From Candidatus Paralachnospira avium (lineage in GTDB: Bacteria > Bacillota > Clostridia > Lachnospirales > Lachnospiraceae), in contig CAJFUL010000051.1 of the NCBI GenBank assembly GCA_904420245.1, positions 1-64,000 on the forward strand: a DNA stretch of 64,000 nt. The letters run 5' to 3'. The translations under genes were made by a program, and so were the position numbers. Positions 51,930-60,144 of the stretch are shown in pieces (position 1 is the first letter of the stretch; each line of letters begins with the position of its first letter). A model generated the notes under the pieces. The model had not been told where the DNA came from. It worked only from the letters and a program-made list of their open reading frames with translations, and made no database searches.

Positions 51930-53735
51930 ATGAGGAAGATCTGGCGCGGGATCCGGGAGATTTTTCGGGTAAACAGAGGGAGCACACTGGTATTTGAGAT
52001 CTTATACAGGGTCTTTACGGCCCTGGTGACCATCGAGGCGGCTGCTCACGGCATGGAGTTTGCCCTGAAGCAGGCAGGCTTCAGCTATCTGACGGCCAGA
52101 AACGCCCTGCGCTTTTTCTGTTCCCCCTGGACGGTCCTGGTCCTGGCCGGACTGCTCTTTTTGTGTCTGTTTTTCCTGAATCTGGAGATCAGCGCCCTCT
52201 ATACCGTGTATCAGGCCAGCGCCGCGGGGGAAAAGCTGGGGCCCATGAAGATGCTGATCTTTGGCTTTAAGAACCTGGCGGAGCTGTTTCAGCATAAAAA
52301 CGCCAGAGTGCTCCTGCTGAACGTCAATTACTATCTGCTGACAGGCGGCTGGCTCATGCTGGCGCTTTTGGATCACGCGCGCCCGCTGAATTATATCATC
52401 ATGACCGTTTCCGGCTTCCTGCCGGTGAAGATCTTATTCTGGGTGCTTCTGGCCGTCATGTCGGCGGCGGCCCTTTTGTATCTCTATGTGCCGGTGACGG
52501 CTTCCCTGCGGGATATTCCCTTCAGAGAGGCGTGCGGAAAGGGGCGCGGGATCTTCAGGGCCCACTGGCTCCCCACCATGGGCCTCTTGCTTCTGACAAA
52601 CGCTTTTGTCTGGGTGTTTTACCAGGTGGGACAGGTGGTCTTAAAGGTCCTGGCGGCGCTGCTGGTCCTGGTGATCGCCGACCGTTCTTCGGAAATGGCG
52701 CTGGTGCTGACCATCAGCCGGGGGATCGAAGTGGGGATGCTGATCTTCATGTCCGCCGTATCCCTGTGCCTGAATATGGGGATACAGACGTTTCTCCTGT
52801 ACCGGTATCAGGACCAGAAATATAGGCTGGAGATCCCGCGGTATCGCTATATCCTGTCTCCGGCCATCAGGAAGGGCACTTCGGCGCTCCTCATCCTGTG
52901 CCTGGCGGGGGCGGGCGCCTTTTTCGCCTACGATAGTTTTTACGCCGGCACCGTCAGGGCCAGCTCCATCGCGTCGGAGGCCAAGATCACATCTCACAGA
53001 GGCAGCTCCTTTGAAGCTCCGGAGAATACGCTTCCGGCCATCGAGAAGGCCATCGAGGAGATGACGGACTATGTGGAGATCGACGTCCAGGAGACCAAGG
53101 ACGGAGTCGTGGTGGTCTATCACGATTCCAGTCTCCGGAGGATCACCGGGGATACAGGGAGGATCTGGGAATATACTTACGGCGAGCTTCTCCTCATGGA
53201 TTTCGGAGGATGGTTTTCCGAGGACTACGCGGGAACTCAGATCCCTACGCTGGAAGAGGTGCTGGAGCTGTGCAAGGGCAAGGCGGGCCTCAACATCGAG
53301 TTGAAGGACAATAAGATCAGCGAGACTCTGGTGGAGAAGACCCTGGAGCTGGTGGAGCTGTACGGCATGGAGGGCCAGGTGGTCATGAGCTCCACCAATT
53401 ACGAGTATTTGAAACAGGTGAAGGAGAGAAATCCGGATATCCCCACGGGCTATATCCTGTCCATGGCTTACGGCAGATATTTTGAAGACGACAACATCGA
53501 CTTTTTCAGCATCCGTTCAGATTTCATCACCAATACGCTGGTGAAGAGCGCCCATGAAAGCGGCAAGGCGGTCCACGCCTGGACGGTCAATACCGAGGGA
53601 GAGTTAAACAGGATGAAGCATCTCCAGGTGGATAATATCATCACAGACCGGCCTCTGCTGGCCAGGGAGATCCTTTATCAGGAGGAAGGAACGAAGAGTA
53701 TCTTTGAATTTTTCCGGGCCGCCCTGCGTGGCTGA
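51930..53735 (+). CDS. Membrane-anchored glycerophosphodiester phosphodiesterase
   Basis: A 601-residue protein. The N-terminal half has about eight membrane helices, a domain often fused to GDPD in Bacillota. The catalytic half begins near residue 350 with SHRGSSFEAPENTLPAI, then VEIDVQETKDGVVVVYHD with the metal-binding Glu/Asp and catalytic His, and VNIITDRP at the end. The active site is probably outside, cutting glycerophosphodiesters or teichoic acid polyglycerol phosphate. ATG 51930 is 8 bases after GGAG; ATG 51924 is possible. It closes the PadR operon. Its last codons run into a broken kinase gene. Confidence 0.9.
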   Translation: MRKIWRGIREIFRVNRGSTLVFEILYRVFTALVTIEAAAHGMEFALKQAGFSYLTARNALRFFCSPWTVLVLAGLLFLCLFFLNLEISALYTVYQASAAGEKLGPMKMLIFGFKNLAELFQHKNARVLLLNVNYYLLTGGWLMLALLDHARPLNYIIMTVSGFLPVKILFWVLLAVMSAAALLYLYVPVTASLRDIPFREACGKGRGIFRAHWLPTMGLLLLTNAFVWVFYQVGQVVLKVLAALLVLVIADRSSEMALVLTISRGIEVGMLIFMSAVSLCLNMGIQTFLLYRYQDQKYRLEIPRYRYILSPAIRKGTSALLILCLAGAGAFFAYDSFYAGTVRASSIASEAKITSHRGSSFEAPENTLPAIEKAIEEMTDYVEIDVQETKDGVVVVYHDSSLRRITGDTGRIWEYTYGELLLMDFGGWFSEDYAGTQIPTLEEVLELCKGKAGLNIELKDNKISETLVEKTLELVELYGMEGQVVMSSTNYEYLKQVKERNPDIPTGYILSMAYGRYFEDDNIDFFSIRSDFITNTLVKSAHESGKAVHAWTVNTEGELNRMKHLQVDNIITDRPLLAREILYQEEGTKSIFEFFRAALRG

Positions 53736-54108
53736 CGCCGGAAGAGGATGATGCGCTGGAAGCGTATCTGCGGCCCATCGTCCGGGAAATGATAAAGACC
53801 GCCATGGAAAATGGCCAGAACCTCATCGTGGAGGGCCATTTGACCGGAAGAAGGATTTTGACGAAGAGGCTTTAAAAGAGATCCGTTTTCACTGCCTGGT
53901 CATGAGCCGCCGGTATATCCCGGAGCATTTTCCGGACATCAAGAAACATGCCGGCGTGATCGAGAAGCGCATCGACGATGGGTGGTGTACGGTGGAGTCT
54001 GTCCTGGCGGACAATGCCCGCTGCCTGGAAGACTGCCGCAGATACGGCTGCCCTTATATCCGGATCGGGGATGTTTACCGGCCGGAGGACGGCCTGCTGG
54101 AAGGATAA
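53732..54108 (+). pseudogene. Remnant of a P-loop kinase-like gene
   Basis: Starting in the last codon of the GDPD gene but one frame over, the sequence reads LTPEEDDALEAYLRPIVREM then IKTAMENGQNLIVEG. After a small deletion or frameshift near 53838 it continues in another frame as FDRKKDFDEEALKEIRFHCL, then VMSRRYIPEHFPDI and DDGWCTVESVLADN, to a TAA at 54108. This is the middle and C-terminal part of a small adenylate-kinase-like family; the P-loop start is missing and the frame is broken. An ATG at 53902 could make a 68-residue product, but it would have no active site. Confidence 0.8.
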
Positions 54109-54123
54109 AGGTTTTTGGACACC

Positions 54124-54152
54124 AAAAAAGAGAGCGCCTGGCGCTCTCTTTT
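54124..54152. terminator. Bidirectional terminator
   Basis: AGAGAGCGC and GCGCTCTCT with A-rich and T-rich flanks, between the pseudogene (+) and the cold shock gene (-). Confidence 0.9.
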
Positions 54153-54166
54153 CCGGTATGGTTTAA

Positions 54167-54367
54167 TTACAGCTTTACCACGTTGGCAGCCTGCTTGCCG
54201 CGGGGACCCTCTACGATGTCGAAGGTCACGGACTGGCCCTCATCCAGGGTCTTGAAGCCCTCTCCTGTGATGGCGGAGAAATGTACGAATACATCCTCGC
54301 CGTCTTCGCCGGTGATGAAGCCATAGCCTTTTTCAGAGTTAAACCATTTCACTGTACCGTTGTTCAT
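54167..54367 (-). CDS. Cold shock protein (CspA family)
   Basis: A 66-residue OB-fold RNA chaperone. The two RNA-binding motifs are KGYGFIT (RNP1) and VFVHFSAI (RNP2), in the usual NGTVKWFN start. It binds single-stranded RNA and melts secondary structure. GGAGGT lies 8 bases before ATG 54367; a start five codons earlier has a poorer site. The leader of about 135 bases holds a long inverted repeat, suggesting temperature- or self-dependent control as in other csp genes. Confidence 0.96.
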   Translation of the reverse strand: MNNGTVKWFNSEKGYGFITGEDGEDVFVHFSAITGEGFKTLDEGQSVTFDIVEGPRGKQAANVVKL

Positions 54368-54427
54368 GTCAGGTACCTCCATTTATATAGATTTCCATGT
54401 TGCTCGTGTAACACACATACAAAATAA

Positions 54428-54484
54428 AATTCACATATTATTACAGACCATCGAGTAAACATAATCTCTAATAATATGTGAATT
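54428..54484 (-). promoter_or_regulatory. 16-bp inverted repeat in the cold shock leader
   Basis: AATTCACATATTATTA and TAATAATATGTGAATT are perfect complements separated by 25 bases, inside the transcribed leader on the minus strand. As RNA this is a 16-bp AU-rich stem, which would be stable in the cold and weak when warm. Confidence 0.75.
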
Positions 54485-54509
54485 ACTTTAAATCTGTGAA
54501 CACACCTTC

Positions 54510-54537
54510 ATTATAACAGGATTTCCAGGAAATACAA
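54510..54537 (-). promoter_or_regulatory. Promoter of the cold shock gene
   Basis: Minus strand: TTGTAT, 16 bases, TATAAT. The leader is about 135 bases. Confidence 0.65.
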
Positions 54538-54566
54538 GCTTTTTTTTTGGAACATTTTTGGATGAT

Positions 54567-54595
54567 TTGAATTTTAGAAAAGGACGTGATATAAT
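54567..54595 (+). promoter_or_regulatory. Promoter of the FKBP-type lipoprotein gene
   Basis: TTGAAT, 17 bases, TATAAT, 66 bases before the start codon. It points away from the cold shock promoter. Confidence 0.75.
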
Positions 54596-54661
54596 GGCCG
54601 GGAAGCGGTAAAATGTTGAAGCAAAAAGAAGTTTTTAGAGAGGAGAAAGGAAGTAAGTTTG

Positions 54662-55825
54662 ATGAAAAAATGGACTGCGGCGCTGCTGGCAGCGGCCATG
54701 GTGTTTTCCCTGGCTGCCTGCGGAAAGGGTGGAGAGGATGAGACTGCGGGAGACACTACCCCGGCTGTTTCGGAAACGGAAAGCACCGGTGAAACGACGG
54801 CAGAGGAAACAGAGCCTTCCGACTATGTCAGCGCGTTTGATCTGGGAGATATAAATGAATATGTGGAGCTGGGCCAGTACAAGGAGATCCAGGTGACGGC
54901 CCAGGATACGGAAGTCACCGACGAGGAAGTGGAGGAGGAGCTCCAGTCCCAGGTGGAAAATGCTGCGCCTGCCTATGAGGAGATCACAGAGGGGACCGTG
55001 GCTGAGGGCGATGTGGCCAATATCGACTTCGTGGGCAGGATGGATGGAGAGACCTTTGACGGGGGCTCCGGAGAGGATTTTAACCTGACCATCGGCTCCG
55101 GCCAGTTTATTCCCGGCTTTGAGGACGGACTCATCGGCAGGAACATCGGCGATACGGTGGTCCTGGATCTGAACTTCCCGGAGGACTATTCCGAGACCAA
55201 TCCCGACCTCAACGGAAAAGCGGTGGAGTTTACCGTCACCATCAATTACGTCCAGGGCGAGGAGATCCCGTCGGAGTTGAACGATGCGTTCGTGCAGCGT
55301 ATCACCAGCGGACAGTACAGTACGGTAGATGCGTACAGGGCGTATGTGAGGGAGGATCTGGAGAACACCAAGATCGAGACGGCCAATACCAACCAGCTCA
55401 ATGAAGCCTGGACTCAGATCATGGAGAACGCCACCTTCAAGAAGGATTCCCAGGAACTGATAGATTACATTTATAATTCCCAGATGGATCAGCTGGAGAG
55501 CAGTATAAGCCTTTACGGCATGGATATGGAATCCTATCTGTCGGCCATGGGGATGACCCAGGAGGAGATGGAGGAAGAGCTCAGACAGTATTCCCAGGAC
55601 AACGCCAGGGGACAGATCCTTCTGCGGGCCATCGTAGAAGCGGAGCAGCTGGATATGACCGAAGCGGAGTATGAGGAGCGGCTGGCCGGTCTGGCGGAAG
55701 ACAGCGGGATCGCGCTGGAGACCCTCAAGTCTTCGTATCCGGAACAGATGCTGAAGGACATCCTGAGACAGGACAAGGTCCAGGAATTTTTGGAGAGCAA
55801 TATGATCGTGGCGCCGGCCCAGTAG
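54662..55825 (+). CDS. FKBP-type peptidyl-prolyl isomerase lipoprotein, trigger-factor-like
   Basis: A 387-residue lipoprotein. The signal peptide MKKWTAALLAAAMVFSLAACG has the lipobox LAAC. An acidic Ser/Thr linker follows. The FKBP domain is at about 105-200 (GDVANIDFVGRMDGETFDGGSGEDFNLTIGSG, with FIPGFEDGLIG). The C-terminal 180 residues are helical and resemble the trigger factor C-domain. It probably helps fold exported proteins outside the membrane, like PrsA. Such trigger-factor-derived lipoproteins are common in Lachnospiraceae. ATG 54662 is used; a TTG directly before it is in frame. Confidence 0.9.
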   Translation: MKKWTAALLAAAMVFSLAACGKGGEDETAGDTTPAVSETESTGETTAEETEPSDYVSAFDLGDINEYVELGQYKEIQVTAQDTEVTDEEVEEELQSQVENAAPAYEEITEGTVAEGDVANIDFVGRMDGETFDGGSGEDFNLTIGSGQFIPGFEDGLIGRNIGDTVVLDLNFPEDYSETNPDLNGKAVEFTVTINYVQGEEIPSELNDAFVQRITSGQYSTVDAYRAYVREDLENTKIETANTNQLNEAWTQIMENATFKKDSQELIDYIYNSQMDQLESSISLYGMDMESYLSAMGMTQEEMEEELRQYSQDNARGQILLRAIVEAEQLDMTEAEYEERLAGLAEDSGIALETLKSSYPEQMLKDILRQDKVQEFLESNMIVAPAQ

Positions 55826-55843
55826 GAAAACGCCGGCGGCAGT

Positions 55844-55878
55844 AAAAATACCGGTCCCGAAACGGGGCCGGTATTTTT
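55844..55878. terminator. Bidirectional terminator
   Basis: AAAAATACCGGTCCCG and CGGGGCCGGTATTTTT with a 3-base loop, between the lipoprotein gene (+) and the LTA synthase (-). Confidence 0.92.
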
Positions 55879-55960
55879 GTGCGTCTATGAGAAGCTTCGT
55901 TTTCAAACAAGTGCCGCAGGCACTCCGCATCCCGCCGCAGGCGGCAGGCCATGTCCGCCG
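55871..55960 (+). repeat. Degenerate terminator-associated repeat
   Basis: After the T-tract, GTCTATGAGAAGCTTCGTTTT then CAAACAAG resembles the palindrome with several changes. GCCGCAGGCACTCCGCATCC and CGCCGCAGGCGGCAGGCC follow, matching the CACTCCG and GCCGCAGGCGG modules. Confidence 0.5.
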
Positions 55961-55985
55961 CGAAAGTTCCGCGTGGGGAGGGGCG

Positions 55986-57869
55986 TTACCTGGAATCCCG
56001 GGAGACCAGGTAATTTTCATCCTTCCTGTTTTCAGTATCGAAGAGATGGTTATACTGGACGATCTCGTAGCCGTTCAGGAGTTCTTCCAGCTGGTCATAC
56101 TGGTCGGCGCTGTAGAAACGGCCGTCGGAATCTATGGCGAAATTGGCGGTGATGACAGGAAGCTCCTGGTACATCTCCCACAAATATTCCTGATAGGAGC
56201 TCATCTCCAGTCCGGCGGCTTCCATCAGCAGGCAGCTCAGATAATTGGCGCTGATCTGGACGTCTTCATCCTCCTCAATATCGTAGTTGGCCCAGAGGAC
56301 GAAGGGCGTCCGGTAACGCTGCGACAGCTCTTCTGCCGTCAGACTGTCGTAGTCTTTGCCGTAGAGCTGTTCCAGGAAGGCGGTCTCCACATTGGGCTGA
56401 TGGTCTCCAAACATCAGGATGATGGTCTTTTCATCCGTCTGCTCGAAATAAGAGATCAGCTCCTCAAAAGCCCGGTCCGTCTCTTTGATCAGGGTCAGAT
56501 AGGCGTTGGTACGGGTCAGATCCAGTCCGTCCATTCCCTCTACGGTGACGGTACGCTGGAAATCCGCCCATTGCTGGGAATATCCTCCGTGATTCTGCAT
56601 GGTCACCAGGAAAGAAAAGAAGGGGCCCTCGCCGTCCTTTTCCTCATAGGTCTCGATGACTTTTTCAAAGGCGGCTTCGTCCGTGATATATCCCCTCAGC
56701 TTGTCCGGATCATCAAAGTCGTCCCGGAAGAAGGCTTCCTCAAAGCCCAGGAGGGGATAGACTTCGTTCCGCCTCCAGCCGTCCGCGATATAGGGATGGA
56801 TCCCGGTGGCGGTATATCCCTGCTGTGTCAGGATCTCAGGAAGGGCGGGAAGCTCTTCGGAGAGGAACTGCTGGTACGGTATGCTCCCTGTGGGCAGGAA
56901 GGCCATGGTGTCTCCCGTGAGAAATTCAAATTCCGTATTGGCAGTATTTCCTCCCAGGACAGATACGTACAGGCTGCCGGATATGGTATCCTCCGCTCCA
57001 TACAGGGAACGGAAATAGGGCATATAATCTTCGGAGGCCTGAAAATCTCCGATGACGGACAGATCGGAAAAGGCCTCGTTCATGATGACGATGATATTAG
57101 GCAGTTCCTGATCCTCATCCGTGCCGGAAGTCCCGGAGCCGTCGGCACGGTTCAGGGTCCTGTCGTTTTCAGAGAGGGAAAGGCCGGAGTCCTGTTCTCC
57201 GGCCAGGATCCGGTCGGCCTCCTCCGGAGAATATCCGTCGGGAGTTTCCACCTTCATGTATTTGGTGTTGACTAAGAAGCTGACAAAAAAGCCGTTCTGT
57301 TCATAGACGTAATCCTGGGTGAAGGGCATTTCATAAACGTCCAGCCAAGCGTCTATGGATTCATTCTGCAGGCAGAGGACATATACGGCCGCCAGGACGA
57401 TGACGGAGCCCAGGCCGGACAGACGCAGGACCTTCCGGTCCTTGAGACGGATCTGCACCGGAAGGCACAAAAGCATCAGCAGGACATAGGCCGCCAGCAC
57501 CAGCCCCAGCCGCAGGCTGACGGAGAAGGTAAAGTGGTCGGCCACGGACAGGGCAGTCCCGGCGGAGGCCAGATCCCATGGCAGGATCGGGGAGCCGCGG
57601 AAGGCCAGCACGAAATAGTTGGCAGTGCCCAGCAGTGCCGTGAACAGCGCCGTCAGGATCAGGGACAGGTTCATGCGCCCCGTCAGGAAAAAGAGAAGGC
57701 CGCTTATCAGAAAACAGCAGACCCAGCCCAAAAGCTGGAACCGGAACGGGATCTCGAAGGGGTTATGGGTGATGACCTCCAGGAGATAATAGGAGAGTAT
57801 GGGGGCCAGGACGGACAGGATACAGCTTAAGGTCCTGGGGTATGTAAGCCGGCGGTTTTTCAAGATCAT
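55986..57869 (-). CDS. LTA synthase family sulfatase-fold membrane protein
   Basis: A 627-residue protein. Five membrane helices lie in the first 180 residues, then an outer alkaline-phosphatase/sulfatase-fold domain. NIIVIMNEAFSDLSVIG has the first metal-binding acid, GGNTANTEFEFLTGD the nucleophile threonine, and IILMFGDHQP the Asp-His metal pair. Such enzymes transfer glycerol phosphate from phosphatidylglycerol to lipoteichoic acid or to glycans. The exact product is not known. ATG 57869 has GAGGT very close before it; TTG two codons later is a possible start. It is a single gene. Confidence 0.9.
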   Translation of the reverse strand: MILKNRRLTYPRTLSCILSVLAPILSYYLLEVITHNPFEIPFRFQLLGWVCCFLISGLLFFLTGRMNLSLILTALFTALLGTANYFVLAFRGSPILPWDLASAGTALSVADHFTFSVSLRLGLVLAAYVLLMLLCLPVQIRLKDRKVLRLSGLGSVIVLAAVYVLCLQNESIDAWLDVYEMPFTQDYVYEQNGFFVSFLVNTKYMKVETPDGYSPEEADRILAGEQDSGLSLSENDRTLNRADGSGTSGTDEDQELPNIIVIMNEAFSDLSVIGDFQASEDYMPYFRSLYGAEDTISGSLYVSVLGGNTANTEFEFLTGDTMAFLPTGSIPYQQFLSEELPALPEILTQQGYTATGIHPYIADGWRRNEVYPLLGFEEAFFRDDFDDPDKLRGYITDEAAFEKVIETYEEKDGEGPFFSFLVTMQNHGGYSQQWADFQRTVTVEGMDGLDLTRTNAYLTLIKETDRAFEELISYFEQTDEKTIILMFGDHQPNVETAFLEQLYGKDYDSLTAEELSQRYRTPFVLWANYDIEEDEDVQISANYLSCLLMEAAGLEMSSYQEYLWEMYQELPVITANFAIDSDGRFYSADQYDQLEELLNGYEIVQYNHLFDTENRKDENYLVSRDSR

Positions 57870-57990
57870 TACCTCTTTTTTATGTAAAATTTAGATAAAA
57901 TTGATATACAACCCTATCTTACAGGATGAAAGGGAAAAACACCACAGGATAATCTTAAAATTTTATAAATTTTAAAAAGGGAAGTCCGCC

Positions 57991-58019
57991 TTGACAGAAA
58001 AAAAATGCCATAATATAAT
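57991..58019 (+). promoter_or_regulatory. Consensus sigma-A promoter of the DUF2156 operon
   Basis: TTGACA, 17 bases, TATAAT: both hexamers are perfect. Confidence 0.9.
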
Positions 58020-58023
58020 GAAG

Positions 58024-58069
58024 AAAAGGCACTTTTTGTAATGACTGCGTTATTGCGAAGGTGCCTTTT
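58024..58069 (+). other. Hairpin at the transcript start of the DUF2156 operon
   Basis: AAAAGGCAC and GTGCCTTTT are perfect 9-bp arms around a 28-base loop with its own imperfect pairing. It begins at about the +1 position. T-rich bases follow, so it may stabilise the RNA or attenuate transcription. It is not a known riboswitch to me. Confidence 0.6.
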
Positions 58070-58125
58070 ATATATCATCGGACAAAATACAGACATCGTG
58101 TCGATTCGGAGAGAAAGGTACAGTT

Positions 58126-59031
58126 ATGAAATGGAATTTTAAACCCATCACGGCGGAGGATGCTAAGATCCTGCCCCGTTATTTTGCCATGAGATCCAAT
58201 AAGACCTGCGACAGCGTATTCCTGGACAGCTTTTTGTGGAAGGATTATTATCAGGTGGAATACTGCGTGTGCGATGAGAAGGCGGTGGAATGGAAGATGG
58301 TGGTGAACGGAGAGCCCTTCGCGGCGCTGCCCCTCTGCGCGGAGGAGGATCTTCCTTATTATTTTTTCGACGTGAAGCAGTATTTCAATGAGGTGCTGGG
58401 GAAAAAGCTGAAGATCTATCTGGCCGACGAGGAGGCCGTGGGGATCCTGAAGCTGGATCCGGAGGAGTTTGAGGTGGAGGAGCAGCCCGACGCGGCGGAC
58501 TACCTCTATGACGGAGAGTCCCTCCGGACCTTGGCCGGAAAGAAATACCACAAGAAGAAGAACCACGTCAACGCCTTTATGAAGGAATACGAGGGACGGT
58601 ATGAGTACAGGACCTTGAGCTGTAAGGACAAGCAGGATATGTGGAGGTTCCTGGACAGGTGGAGAGAGAAGAAGGGCACTCAGGTGGAGGGGACTCTGGA
58701 TCCGGAAGTGGAGGGGATCCACAGCATCCTGAACCAGTGCCAGGATCTGGGCGTCCGCATGGGAGGCGTCTATGTGGACGGGCAGATGGAAGCTTTCACC
58801 ATGGGCAGCTATAATCAGGCGGAGGATATGGCCATCATCCATATCGAAAAGGCGAATCCTGAGATCCGGGGCATGTATGCCTTTATCAATCAGCAGTTCC
58901 TGGTCCATGAGTTCCCCACTGTGACCCTGGTGAACCGGGAAGACGACGTGGGACTTCCGGGACTCCGGAAGGCGAAGCAGTCCTACAACCCCATCGGTTT
59001 TGCCAGAAAATATCAGATAAGGGAGCGTTAA
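58126..59031 (+). CDS. DUF2156 protein, GNAT-like acyltransferase fold
   Basis: A 301-residue soluble protein of the DUF2156 family, related to the C-terminal domain of lysyl-phosphatidylglycerol synthases. Seen are the start KPITAEDAKILPRYFA, DSVFLDSFLWKDYY, the HKKKNHVNAFMKEY basic segment near 145, and NREDDVGLPGLRKAKQSYNPIGFARKY at the end, which is the best family mark. It lacks membrane helices. It may transfer an aminoacyl or acyl group; the substrate is unknown. A GNAT gene follows after 3 bases. Confidence 0.9.
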   Translation: MKWNFKPITAEDAKILPRYFAMRSNKTCDSVFLDSFLWKDYYQVEYCVCDEKAVEWKMVVNGEPFAALPLCAEEDLPYYFFDVKQYFNEVLGKKLKIYLADEEAVGILKLDPEEFEVEEQPDAADYLYDGESLRTLAGKKYHKKKNHVNAFMKEYEGRYEYRTLSCKDKQDMWRFLDRWREKKGTQVEGTLDPEVEGIHSILNQCQDLGVRMGGVYVDGQMEAFTMGSYNQAEDMAIIHIEKANPEIRGMYAFINQQFLVHEFPTVTLVNREDDVGLPGLRKAKQSYNPIGFARKYQIRER

Positions 59032-59034
59032 AGC

Positions 59035-60126
59035 GTGGGAGACTGGAGACCCAGGAGGCTTTCGCAGCGGGAGAAGGCCGCGTGCAGGGCTCTGTGGGAA
59101 GAGATCTTTACAGAAGATTCCGGGGAATTCCTGGATTATTATGACAGATGGAAGGCGGCGGACAACGAGTGCTATGGGATCTTCGACGGAGACCGGCTGG
59201 TCTCCATGCTGGAGCTGAATCCCTACCGGCTGCGGGTAAAGGGCCGCTTGACGGAGAGCCGGTATGTGATCGCCGTGGCCACCAGGCCGGAATACCGCCA
59301 CAGAGGGATGATGAAGAGTCTCCTGGCGGCCAGCCTGGAGGATATGAGGAAGCGGGGGATGCCCTTTGTGTTCCTGATGCCGGCCAGCGAGGCCATCTAT
59401 AGGCCTTTCGGATTCCGGTATTTTTATGAGATGCATACAGGAAAGCTCCCGCTTGCCGGGAGCGGTCCCGAAGATCCGGCGGCCGGGGAGAGGCTTCTGG
59501 CGCGGACGGCCGCGGAGGAAGATATATCCCGGCTGACGGAGTTTTCGGGAGCCGTGCTTCCGTTTTTGTCGGATCTCTATGCGGAGAGAGACGCCGGGTA
59601 TTACAGGACGCTGCTGGCGGAGCTGGCCAGCGAGGGAGGCGGCCTGCTGATGCTGGAGGAGGCGGGAAAGCTGCGGGGGCTCATCCCCTATTGGGGGGAG
59701 GAGGAAACGGAGATCCGGGAGATCCTCTGCCTGCCGCAGGACAAAGAGGCGGTGCTCGGAGCGGCGGAGCGGTACTTCGCGCGGACAGGCAGAAAGGAGC
59801 CTGTCCCGGTAAACGGAGCGGCCTTCCCCATGGAGGGAAAGAAACCCGTCATCATGGGACGGGCCGTCAATATCCCCGCTTTTCTGGAGCTGTTCGGAGA
59901 GCAGGAGGAGGCAGTGGAGTTCCGATTGTCGGATCCTCTGCTGGAGGCCAATAACCAGGTCTTTCGCTGGGGCGGAGAACGGGAGCTTTCGGCGGCGTCC
60001 CTGGAGGGGATCCCTTCCTGCACGGAAGCGGAGCTTTTCTCTTGGCTGGCGGCGGGGGGACCGGCCCCGGAGGGGATGCCGGAGACAGAAGGCTGCCGGG
60101 CAGCCTTCCTCAACGAGATCGTATAA
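59035..60126 (+). CDS. GNAT acetyltransferase, Eis-like
   Basis: A 363-residue protein with an N-terminal GNAT domain and a long C-terminal part, as in Eis-type enhanced acetyltransferases. YVIAVATRPEYRHRGMMKSLLAASLEDMRKRG contains the acetyl-CoA loop (RHRGMM), then FLMPASEAIYRPFGFRYFYE. The C-terminal half resembles a second GNAT and a sterol-carrier-like domain, more diverged. The start is GTG 59035 behind GGGAG. It sits between DUF2156 and a sirtuin in one operon. The targets may be protein lysines or small amines. Confidence 0.87.
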   Translation: MGDWRPRRLSQREKAACRALWEEIFTEDSGEFLDYYDRWKAADNECYGIFDGDRLVSMLELNPYRLRVKGRLTESRYVIAVATRPEYRHRGMMKSLLAASLEDMRKRGMPFVFLMPASEAIYRPFGFRYFYEMHTGKLPLAGSGPEDPAAGERLLARTAAEEDISRLTEFSGAVLPFLSDLYAERDAGYYRTLLAELASEGGGLLMLEEAGKLRGLIPYWGEEETEIREILCLPQDKEAVLGAAERYFARTGRKEPVPVNGAAFPMEGKKPVIMGRAVNIPAFLELFGEQEEAVEFRLSDPLLEANNQVFRWGGERELSAASLEGIPSCTEAELFSWLAAGGPAPEGMPETEGCRAAFLNEIV

Positions 60127-60144
60127 GAGAAACGGAGGGCAGTC

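Noticed and set aside
53902..54108. Small 68-residue gene after GDPD
   Set aside because: The frame is the C-terminal part of a broken kinase-like gene; no ribosome site precedes the ATG and the active site is lost.
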